Source: Antedon mediterranea
Taxonomy: Eukaryota > Echinodermata > Crinoidea > Comatulida > Antedonidae
Length of the DNA: 64,000 nt
Direction of reading: 5' to 3'
Assembly: GCF_964355755.1 (NCBI RefSeq)
Contig: NC_092674.1
Location: 5,399,001-5,463,000, forward strand
Each line of letters begins with the position of its first letter. Within the stretch, counting starts at the first letter, position 1. A program made the translations under genes and the position numbers. Below the pieces are notes generated by a model. The model ran no database searches, was not told the origin of the DNA, and worked only from the letters and a program-made list of their open reading frames with translations. This document shows, one piece after another, positions 15,201-27,200 of this stretch.

Positions 15201-18200
15201 CTTCTGAGCAAAGATACAATCCAGTTGACCTAAGATTTTGTCAAGTCTTGCCAAAGTAGATCACTAAAAAGAATAACTCATTACCATCTCAGCACTGCTC
15301 TAAAAATTTTTATCTTAACTATTTTGGTGTTTGAATTGACTAATTCATAAGTCCATGTTTGAATAAATGTATATTACATGATATGATATTACCTGATGTT
15401 TAAGCTAATAAGTGGAGAAAACAGCTTAGCTGCTTTCTTAAATGTTGGATAAATGTACATGTTATGTTGGTCAACTTATACAAAACTGACGGGTCACCAG
15501 TAGAATGATAGTGTGCTGTTTTTCACTACGTATATTTAGTAATAAGAAATTATGCTTTTAAAGATGTGGGGGGTTGGTTAATTGAGTGTATGTGTTAATG
15601 GCTACTGTGGAAAAAAAATCTTCTTGCTGACTGTTCTGGCTGCTGTAAGGTTACAACATCTACTCCTGACTGTATTGGATGCTGAGTATTGCCTCATCTG
15701 CTCTTGAGTGTATTGCATGTTCTCTGAATGTTATATAGAAACTTTCGCTCCTGGAGGCTAAATAGCAACAGTTACTCCTCGCTGCAATGAATGCCAAAGA
15801 TTCTTTCAAATGCTGGAACTAGATTTGCATCTTTGACTGCTAAAGTTACCGTAGATCATTAGTATATCCTGCGCTTACTTCTCGTTAGAATGTGAACTCA
15901 ATTTTTCTACAAACGCCATTTTGTTACAAATTACAAGAAGTAGTCTTACAATTTGCATGATGAATATAATAATTTAATTCTTTATGAAAACAATATTTTT
16001 TACTACATTTTTTTATGCAATTTTGTAATAAAAAATGTGAATGAAGTATAGTACTTCTTTCATAATATGTAATAAGTATATAGTTACCGAAATATATTTT
16101 TTATATTTACATTAGGAATTAGGTATATATTTATTTTTTAGTTATAAATGTTGAATGTTGATTCGCTTCATGTGATTGTTTTTGAGATTTGAATGCAGTT
16201 CTGAGTTACAATTATTGTTGCACATTAGTGTAGAGAAATATTTGCACTATGTAAGTTCTCACGCATGCTATTTACAATTGATTGAATGAACCTTTTGCAG
16301 GAGTGGGGGGGGGGGGTTAGGGGTTAGGAAGAAGGCATGCTTTTCTGCATGTGGTCAAGCCCTTTTCCTTTTCTCCATTTATCCCGCTTTTTTAAAAAAA
16401 TGTTTAAATTAATTTCTCTTTCCTTGCAAAATATGTAACAACCCATTCCAACATACTGTTATTACTGCTATTGCAGAACTACATGGACAATATTATTACT
16501 ACAAAAATTGTAACTGTTTAACAAACATTTCTATCACCCACCAAGCAATATCTAAACACACAAAATAAATACAAAACTTGCTTATTTCTTTGATCCTACA
16601 CCCTGATGAAACAAGCCATCAAATATCTACCATAATTTGTCTCTTCCTTGCGCAAGCTTTTCTTTGATCCTACAACCTAATGAAACAAGCCATCAAATAT
16701 CTACCATAATTTGTCTCTTCCTTGCGCAAGCTTTTCTTTGATCCTACAACCTGATGAAACAAGCCATCAAATATCTACCATAATTTGTCTCTTCCTTGTG
16801 GAAGCTTTCAAAATTTTGATCATAATAACATACCTTAATTCTCGCAGTGAGACTCAAGACTTACAGCAGGTTAAACCTAAGCCTCCACCTGCAAACGTTG
16901 CTAGCCCAAGTACAAACAGCAGTAGTACATCAAGCAGTAGTACATCAAACAGTGGCTTAAACTCAATCGGAGGAGGGGGAGGCGGAGGTGGCGGCGGAGG
17001 AGGAGGAGGCCCAGGAGGAGGCGGAGGAAATGCTTCAACACCAACTAGTAACACTCCTTCGACTCTGTAAGTAAAATATTATTTTATTTGTTATGTGTAA
17101 ATTTGCATAAATTGTTTATATATATTATATGTAATGTCAAACATACTGTGGAAGATATACTCTGTAAATGCCTGACAAGTAGACATTTTTTGCTAAATAA
17201 ATATATCTGGGACACTATTTTATTATTTATGAAAAGAATTGATTTTAAAATGGAGTTGTAATGATGAATTTAAATACATAATTCATTTATTATAAAACTA
17301 CTGTACTGTTCTTTAATATTCAATGAACATACTCAATATTATAAATGTGTGCACGTTTGAAATGCTACCATTTTTTGTGCTGTGTCAACAATTTTCCATC
17401 AAATATATACTTTTATATAATTTTCTATCCTTTTACTGTGGTTAAATGTGTTACTTTGCACATTTTCGAATTTTTTATTTTTTATTTGTGAAATGTAAAT
17501 GTCCACTCTACGAATGTCCTTCCGCAGAAGTAACGCAGATAGTAGATATCCGCATCCACGAAGTAACACAAACCCAGTAGCACTCCGTGCTAACGCTACC
17601 AATAGAAACAGAAGGTTTGTTGCGGTTAACATGTGTTTGCTTTTTGCCGCTGTTCGTTCTTTTGCATGCATCATCATCTTTGCATTTGTAGCTCATTTTT
17701 CGCATTTGTAGCTTGCCACGTCTGTGTTCGTCGTTGTCTGGTGTTGACGTGTGTTTCATGTTTCATATTGTTAATTTTCAACTGCACAAAAACTACAAAT
17801 TAATGGAGTACATGATAAACAAAGAGGAATGCTTACGGATTCCTTTTAACCTACACCAATTTCTGAATTGGTTTTGGTTTGTGAGGTCATTGTTTAACTC
17901 CATTACTTTGTTGTCTTTGTTGCTGTGTATTAAACTTACAGTCCCTACTACCAGCCAGTGGTGTAACTCAGAGGCCTGAGGCCCCTGGTATATGAACCCT
18001 ACGTTTTTAGGCTTTTTCTACATATTTTGCCTAGTTTTTCCTCTGGAGACTGCTCAGGAGCTCCTGTAAACTCAGGCCCCTGGGCTTAGACAGTTCGCGT
18101 TAAAAGCTGTTATGCCACTGCTATCAGCATGCATGTTTTCATGTTTATGGTTCCTTCTGTAGACTGTGTATTGCATTTCTGTCCCATATCACTGAGTATA

Positions 18201-21200
18201 TTTTTAAACTTAATGGCATGTCATATAATTGGGTATCTGTAAGTGTAAGCAGGATTGGGATTTAGCCTTGTAGAAAATGGTTGTACTGTACTGGGTACAG
18301 TTTAGGAAAGTTAACCAGCATGACCCACTAAGGTCACTCATTTTAGCCTTTCTGTCATATTCATATCACATTCATGACATGAAAGCTCACGCACATACTG
18401 TGCTATCCTCTAAAGCTCCACCTACATTATAACAGTTTATGTTTTAAATGGACAGGATGACATGTCACCATATTTGGGTACATCACACTTTTTGTTAAAC
18501 TAGTTTAATAGTATAGACAGAGCTTTAGTTTTTTTGTCAGCCCTTAAAATAGTGTAATAATATAGCTATAAGGTCAATGTCGTACAACAAAATTAAATAT
18601 AGTACATATATAGTACATAATATTGTGTCATTCCAATAACTATAGTATTTTTCCTATGTAATTTGAATTTGACAATGTTTAATGTCTATTTTTGTGCTTG
18701 TTCAATGTTTGTTAACAATTATCTTGGCTGCATGTAATAATAATAATATTCTGAATTTATAATGTGCCTATGTTATGAAACATCTTAAACATTGTACATA
18801 CTGAGAGAAGGGGTAAACAAAGCTAAACTGAGATATGGGGATACTCCCTTTTTGCTAACCAGAGTTCGGTCTAAATTGCACCGGTTGTGTCTCGATTATC
18901 CTGGACTCGGCCGCCCGCCTCCCTACTCTACTAATAATAAAGAAACTCTGTATGCATGAGTGAACATCTCTGCATGCATGAGTGGACAGCTCTGTATGCA
19001 TGAGTGAACAGATAGTTTTAGGATATCTGCAACAAGCTTTGTAGAATTGCAGGTTGATTGTAAATAAGTGAGCATAACTAATAGGTGTTACTAATAATGA
19101 GCTAATAATAATTTTATATGTTGTTATTTTTCTTTTCTAAAATAATTTTAAATGAATTTTTAGTAACAATAATTATGGAAATTGGCTGTACAGTCAACCA
19201 TGGAGGTGATATACCTCCATGAGTCAACTCTATAAAAACATTTTGAAAACTGGAAACTCGCAAAATAAAATTCAAGCAAACAGCAATGTTGTTTGAGTTG
19301 ACTGTACTTAATGATTGTATATTAATTTATAACCTAATTTGTCATTTTACTTGTAATTGTTTGTTTAACTTTTTATCTTGTTTGTTTAACTTTTTATCTT
19401 GTTTTAATAATTACACTAACCATAGAGATACTATAATATCTCTATGCACTAACCAATGATGCTTACTTTCTTTACTAACTAAATTTTTTACCCAATTTTT
19501 ATTGCAATACAAATACAAATTTCATACAGAATTTGTTATATATCTTGCAGTACACAATTTTAGGTACAACACATAGAACATCTCCTGTGTGTGTGTTAAA
19601 AAAAAACCATTTTTCTTTTTTAAATACATTTTGTTTTGATTACAAAAAAAAAAAATAAATAAAAAGAAAATTGTTGAAATTTTATTTTGAAGTGACATCT
19701 ACCGTATGCTTTTTACAATACTGCATAATAAATGTATATGTTATTTTTTTTTAAAGATAACCAAAATTTCAGATTTTTTAGCATTATCTGGTTCTGAACT
19801 GATGTAAATATTATGTAGATGAATGATTTTTATATACTATTAAAAACATGCCTTATATAGGCTGAAAATTTGATGCTTTTTAATACACTAAGATGATTAC
19901 TCGGTTTTCATCTTCCTTATTTGGTTATTTTATATTTACAGCGACCCGTGTGATTGTATGAGGAGACAGACACATTGGTAACAAAGATATCCCATAATAA
20001 TAACACTGCATCCAACTAAGGGCACATCTCAAGATTTCACCTTTCATCTCCAATTAATTTTAATTATGCGTTTCTGAAGTCTTACACTGAATAAATTATG
20101 ATGATTAATAATTAGTAGAAATAGATGTATAAGTTGAAACTAGATAAAAAAATAAAACTGCTGTGAAACCGTTCATGGCTGAACCGGTACTTTACGGTAC
20201 ATGCAAAGTGTCTGTCGGACAAATCTATTCTAATGTATGTTCCATACATCTATGGTTGTTCAAAAACAGTAACACAAAAAACGTTTTCAATCAAATACAG
20301 GAAACATAATTATTATATCTATTCCTAAAAATTATCAATTTATTTCAGAAGCTTCGGAAACTACTTAAAAGGCTAAACTCTATCATATCAAATCAGACCA
20401 ATTGTCATCTAAATTGTATTAAAACAATGTTTACACTTGTCACTAGTCAACCAATCCTTGTTGTTGTAATACAGTATAGTAACCATTCATATTATTCATC
20501 CATAAAGCTCTGTCTACGCTCTTTATGTGACAACAAAATGTGATGTGCCCATATATGGATATGATAATGTCATATCACTACCATATTTGTGTGGTAGTAT
20601 GCAATATCGATCTAGCGCCACCTAGCGGGGATCGAGAGAGGGTTTTTTAACATGGACGCGAGTCACGATAGTTGATATGTTGAATAAATGTTATTTGGAT
20701 TGTGTTTAACGGTAGTCCTATGTACGTCTGTTTGAGTACAGTGTAGCGACAACAAACAAAACATAATATGGTGTCAGAAGTGTGTCTGAATCGACTCATC
20801 CAACGCTCAGAAAGGTCAGTAACGATCGATTTCCGAGATACCTACCCCAGCGGTAGCCTAGCCTAGCGAGAATAGCGAGAGCGGTTGAACGCTCACACAA
20901 CGACGCACGACAGCGGACGATTGTAAACAAGTTGCATAGCAACCACAACGCAGTAAACCGCACAGCCTAGCCTAGGAATTAAGAGATTTGAACTCCGTAA
21001 GTTATTCAGTAATTATAAGAATAATTATGGCAACGTTCATAAAGCCACCTGAAACATTAATTGTAGATGGCAGTAATCCATCACACGCATGGAACAAGTG
21101 GAAGAGGAAATTTGAGATTTACCTCAAAGCAACAGGGAACTCTAAGAAAGAAACCGAAATCAAAGTAGGTCTGTTGCTAAACTGTATAGGCGATAACAGC

Positions 21201-24200
21201 ATTGACATCTACACAAATTTTAAATTCAAGCCTGCAATGCAAAATCCAGAAAATGAAGAAGAAATCCCAGCTGAGGATCCGAACGACTACACAGTCATAA
21301 TGAACAAATTTGACGAACACTTTTCTCGGCGCGACCCACAACTAATGTTACGGCAACGGTTCTGGCATCACTTACAGCGAGAACCAGGCCAGTCATTTGA
21401 TTCATGGGTCACAACGGTGAAAGAAAGGGCGGCAGAGTGTAAATTCCCAAAGGAATTTCAAGAAGAAGCAGTTAGAGACAAATTAACATTTTCGTGTACT
21501 AACGACAGCTACAAGCTGAAATTATACGACGAGGGTGCAAAGTTATCCTTGACTAAAACTACTAGAATCCTTGCACTGAAAGAGGCAACTAGTCAAGAAC
21601 TCCAGAAGTCTAAAACCGCAACCATTGACCAAGTCCGACATAAAACAAAGCCGAGACCAGCAACGCAGGGGCAAACCAAGAAACAATACTCACACAACAA
21701 GGCAGCCCGCCCACAAACGAATGAGGGGAAATGTCAGAAATGTGGATATTGTGGAAAGTCTCACCCATATGGAAAACAGAACTGTCCAGCAAAATCAGCA
21801 ACTTGTAATGCATGCGGAAAAACTGGTCACTATAAGGTAGTGTGTAGATCAACTGCAAGCCGATCAAGCAGAGTCAACCAAGTCGATGACGAACACCCTT
21901 TCCTGATAAGTGGTGTTAGTGTCCAACAAGTTAACAGGTCACAGTTGAAAGACGCACACAAACAACCTGGATGGCACATCAAACTCAGAGCAGCCGATCA
22001 AGAACTGTCATGGTGTATTGATACCGGTGCACAAGTTTCAGTGATGCCAAATATAGTGTATCAAAACCGATTCGGAGAAATGTTCCCAACCGACAAGACG
22101 CTAGTGGGTACAGGCGATACACCACTGAAAACACGAGGATTTGTGGACATGAAGCTGAAACAACAACATGGAAACAACTCGGAGATAGAAGAAAGAGTAT
22201 ATATAGTCGAGAACGCAACAACACTACTGCTAGGAGTTCCAGCAATTCGCAACCTTGGACTGATCCATGAGATACCAGGAACCTATAGTGTGAAAGCAGT
22301 TGACGTCAATTCTCCAATTACAAAGGAGAAAATAAAGGAAGAATACCCAGGACTATTCAGAGGCCTTGGTAAATTAGACGGTGAATACACCATCAAACTG
22401 AAAGAAGATACCAAACCATTTTGCCTTACAACACCAAGAAGAATTGCCCTACCACTGCTTGAAAAGACAAAGGCAGAGTTAGAGAGGATGGTGCAACTTG
22501 AAGTTATCGAACCAATCGATGAACCAACCGACTGGTGCGCACCTATAGTTGTGGTGCCGAAGCAAAATGGAGATGTACGAATTTGTGTTGACTTAACGAA
22601 GCTGAATCAGTCAGTACGAAGAGAACTATATCATATGCCAAAGGTAGAAGAGACACTTGGTAAGGTGGCGAATGGAACAGTGTTCTCAAAACTCGATGCA
22701 AACTCAGGGTTTCACCAGGTGAAGCTGAGCCTAGAAAGCACAAAATTAACTACCTTCATTACACCTTTTGGGAGGTATGTGTTTAAACGTCTTCCTTATG
22801 GGATATCGTCAGCACCGGAGTACTTCCAAAAGCAGATGGACCGAGAGCTGAGAGGTCTAGAAGGTGTTGTATGTCATATGGACGACATTCTGATCACTGG
22901 CAGCAATCAGACAGAGCACGACAATAGGCTCAATGCAGTACTGAAGAGATTAGACAAAAGTGGTCTAACTCTAAATAGTGCGAAATGCAAATTCTCTCAG
23001 ACGAAACTGGATTACTTGGGCCAGATAATCGATGGTGAAGGATTGAGAAAAGACCCAAAGAAAATCGAAGCAATTATGAAAATGCAACCACCCACCAATG
23101 TCACAGAACTCAGACAGTTCCTAGGAATGGTAAACCAACAGATGAAATTCGTTCCTAACCTGGCAGAGACCACCAAACCATTACGGGATCTCATGAAGAA
23201 GGAAAATGAATGGGTTTGGGACCAAGCTCAACAAGAAACATTCGTCAAGATACAGAATGAACTAAGCTCAGACAGAGTACTGAAACTCTACAGCACCACA
23301 AAAGAAACCGTTATATCAGCCGATGCGAGCAGTTTTGGACTAGGTGCTGTGCTTCTACAGAAACAAGAAAATGGCGAGCTGAGACCAGTAGCCTATGCAA
23401 GTAGATCCATGACGGCAACGGAACGCAGATATGCACAGATCGAAAAAGAAGCACTTGCCACCACATGGTCACTTGAACATTGGGCCGATCTGTTAGTGGG
23501 ACTCAAGTTTAGAGTCCAAACCGACCACAAACCACTGGTTCCACTTTTCTCTACCAAGAACATTGACGAACTCCCTATACGAGTTCAGAGATTCCGAATG
23601 CGTCTGATGAGGTTTAACTTTGATATAAACCATGTGCCCGGGAAGCTATTATACACAGCCGATGCACTGTCAAGATCGCCGAGGCACAAAGAAAGACGTG
23701 CAAACGAAGAGATCGACCGTGAAGAAAAGTTAAGGAATGAGGTAGAATGTTTCGTAAACAGCGTGATGGTGACTCTACCAGCATCAGACAAGAGACTGGA
23801 GGAGATAAGGTCAGAACTGCGAAAAGATGACACTCTAAAAATGGTGATGTACCATGTTCAAGAAGGATGGAACGAGAAATCAGAGGCATCCGGCTATCTG
23901 CACAGCTACTGGAAAGAAAGAGGTAGCCTTTCTGTACATGAAGGCCTCCTCCTAAAGAGCAAACGTCTAGTAATCCCTCCAAAACTCAGAACAGATATTC
24001 TACGTTGTCTACATGACAGTCACCAAGGAATTACAAAGATGAGAGCAAATGCAATGTCTTCAGTATGGTGGCCAGGGATATCAAGAGACATAGAGAAAGT
24101 TGGGAGGAACTGCGAGATGTGCGCAAGATACAGGAGAAGTCAAGCAGAACCAATGCGAGGAACAGAGTTCCCAAACCGACCATGGTCTAGAGTTGGTACC

Positions 24201-27200
24201 GACTTTTTCCATTACAAGGGACGTAACTATCTACTTGCTGTAGATTATTACTCAAGAGACATTGAGGTCTGCATTGTCACAAAGAATGTAGATACGAAAG
24301 AAACTGTTGCCAAATTGAAGAAAATATTCAGTCGTCAAGGCATACCAGACGTCCTGTTCTCAGACAATGGACCACAATACAGCTCTGACGAATTCAAAGC
24401 ATTTGCACAGAGCTGGAGATTTGAACATGTAACATCATCCCCTCATTTCCCACAGTCAAACGGCGAGGCGGAGCGAGCAGTACAAACCATCAAATCCTTC
24501 ATGAACAAGTGTGACGATGAGTATTTGGCAATGCTACAGTACCGTAACACACCACTTCAAAATGGGTATTCACCAACACAGTTGAATATGAGTCGGAGAC
24601 TAAAGACAAGAGTGCCATGTCACCCAGAAGAGCTCCGACCAAAACTACCAGACCAGACTGACCTTAGACAGAAAGAGGAGAGATATAGACGTGAAATGAA
24701 GAGAAACTTTGACAACCGTCACAGAGCTGCAGATGCGGAACAACTAAGTCCGGGTGACAAAGTATATATACCGGACTTGAAACGTCACGGAACAATCACG
24801 GGATACCACAAGGCACCCAGGTCCGTGTACATCGATACGGATGGAAAAACAGTGAGAAGAAATCGTGCAATGACACGGAAGCTCACTAACAACGATGTGA
24901 TGATGCAAGAACAACCAAAGGAGAGAGATGGTGAGGTGAAGGAAAACCAAACTCCAACCAATCACGATCACTCCAGCGATACGGGAACGCCAACTGAAGC
25001 GGACGACCGCAACAACCCGAAGCCACCGGAAGCATCAACACCATCAAATACCAGACCACAACGGAACCGGCGAAGACCACGTTATTTGGATGAATATGTA
25101 ACATCCTAATTTCATATAATGAACACTGATCTATAATCACTCACCAAAAATAAAAACACTGAACACTGATTGATAATGAACAATATTGGACCTTTATTGA
25201 AACACAGATGGAAATTCAATGATTGACATGATCTTACTCTAAATGTTAATTTGTGTTTAAAGTTAAAGTTTAGTTGCTGCGCGACTTAAAATTATAAAGC
25301 TGATTAATCAATCTCTAAGAAAAAGGGAGATGTGGTAGTATGCAATATCGATCTAGCGCCACCTAGCGGGGATCGAGAGAGGGTTTTTTAACATGGACGC
25401 GAGTCACGATAGTTGATATGTTGAATAAATGTTATTTGGATTGTGTTTAACGGTAGTCCTATGTACGTCTGTTTGAGTACAGTGTAGCGACAACAAACAA
25501 AACATAATAATTTGGACACATCACACTTTGTCAAACTAGTTTGATAGTGTGGACAGAGCTTAACACATATATATCTGTTACTGAATAATGCCGCCACTCG
25601 CATCACTTTTTATAGTACTTTTTGCACTCCAAAACACTGTTAAAATTCTATATTTTCATTGGTCACAAAATGATAATCAAATAGTCATGTAAACATATAT
25701 ATTGATATAAATTCATCATGTATCTGAGAAAAATATTGAATGAAAAAGTATCTAAAAATGATTAGAAATAGAAAAAAGAATTTCTCATATAATAACATAA
25801 GCAAACTATGTATAATCAACCCGTTTGAAACATTCATTACATTTCTTTAAGTTCTACATTTTTTAATCAAACACTTTAATCTGCCTGCCATCCGACTGTA
25901 GAAGATCCGGGATTTTGAAATTTGAGTCGGAGCCTAAAAATTGGGGGGCTGAACTTAACTGGAATGTCCTACCTTTTACATTAAAATTTCGAAATTTAGA
26001 GGTGGGGGTGGAACTGGGTTAATTGGGCCCTCCCTGGTGATCCCAAATTTTTAAATAAGTGCTCGGGGTGGAAATGGTAAAATTAGTCATATGCTGTACA
26101 TACATTTTACAAGAAATGTTATTTGTCGGCATTAACCAACTGTTTGAAAGGACATATTCTATTCTATGGTTTGCACATATTCAATAAAATATTGTTGCTC
26201 CGTGATGCTCCCTTTGTTTGTTTCAAGATTTAAATTAACTGACTTTCTGAAAATCTAGACCAGTTTGAGAGTTTATGCAGCTCTACATTACACAACTCAT
26301 GTTCCACAACTCAAAAAATCTTGCTCATGCTCATAAGTGTCTTGCTCATGTTCCGATTTCTATCGTACCTGAAAATCTCCACATGTATTCAGACAAGAAT
26401 TCTTGAGATGTCCCCTTTTAGCAATTTTTTTACTAATACGAGCTTAGTTTATAAAGCTTGGTTCCCACTTGGCCGCAACACGAGGACTTAAGCGCAAGGC
26501 AACTTGACCAATCGTGACGCGTTATACCATCTATACTTGCATTGTGCCTACGTCGTTTCGTTGCGTCACAGTGAGAACCAAGCCTAAAGCATTGCAAACA
26601 AAATTAATAACAGAATGTGTCTGTGCTCATTCCATAAAAAGATATAGAAACAACTAAAAATTAAAATCCTAAAAATGTATTATTTACACATGTTCGATCA
26701 GTTTAATGGATTTTTCTGTTCTTCTTTCAGCAATTTTGTTTTTTCTAATACCTGTAATTTAAATTTTTCTAACCAATTTTTTTTGTTAGTAAAATTGATG
26801 ACATGAAATTATGTTGACTGCTTATTAATTTCTGCATGTTATGCTTGTAATAATTTTAATTCAATATAAAGCTTAACATTTGCGTTATCTTTCACCAACA
26901 GGGGGCGATGTGTTAGAACGCTGTACGCTTGTGAGGCTGAGAATGAGTCCGAGTTATCATTCAACCCGAACCAGGTCATTTTTAATGGTATGTAGGCTAC
27001 ATGGGTGTGGCATGTATGTTACGAATGAGATTCAGTAACTATTACCTGCTCAAAATTCTTCCATTAATTTATCACACATTAAATAATTATTGATGCTATT
27101 TTCCAATCAAAACATAATAAGCAGAGAGCCTTTTGCAGACATAGGTTGCAGCGTTTACTTATATTGGAATAATGCTTACATTTGGCTAATACTCACCATT

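Larger units (their letters stand above)
20590..25509 (+). mobile_element. Complete Ty3/gypsy LTR retrotransposon in a Graf intron
   Basis: Two 179-bp LTRs (20590-20768 and 25331-25509) look identical base for base. A 5-bp duplication ATTTG flanks the element (20585-20589 and 25510-25514). The primer-binding site TGGTGTCAGAAGTG starts at 20769, directly after the 5' LTR; it is probably complementary to a tRNA 3' end of Leu type, though I cannot confirm which. A purine tract (AAGAAAAAGGGAGA) directly precedes the 3' LTR. The LTRs start TG but end ATAATA rather than CA on this reading. Identical LTRs, an intact target duplication and one open gag-pol frame point to a very recent insertion. It has the same orientation as Graf, so its signals could disturb Graf transcripts. 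Confidence 0.95.
20503..25562. mobile_element. Palindromic MITE, family M, split by a retrotransposon
   Basis: The left part 20503-20589 (AAAGCTCTGTCTACGC.. to CACTACCATATTTG) and the right part 25510-25562 (ATTTGGACACATCAC.. to GTGGACAGAGCTT) join into one family M element once the LTR element between them is removed. The shared ATTTG is the target duplication. The MITE is therefore older than the retrotransposon. Confidence 0.9.

Noticed and set aside
16854-17054. Minus-strand ORF with a poly-proline run
   Set aside because: It is the antisense of the poly-glycine exon of Graf, which is supported by phase and splice sites.
21610-25140. Several minus-strand ORFs across the retrotransposon
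   Set aside because: They are antisense shadows of the intact gag-pol frame.
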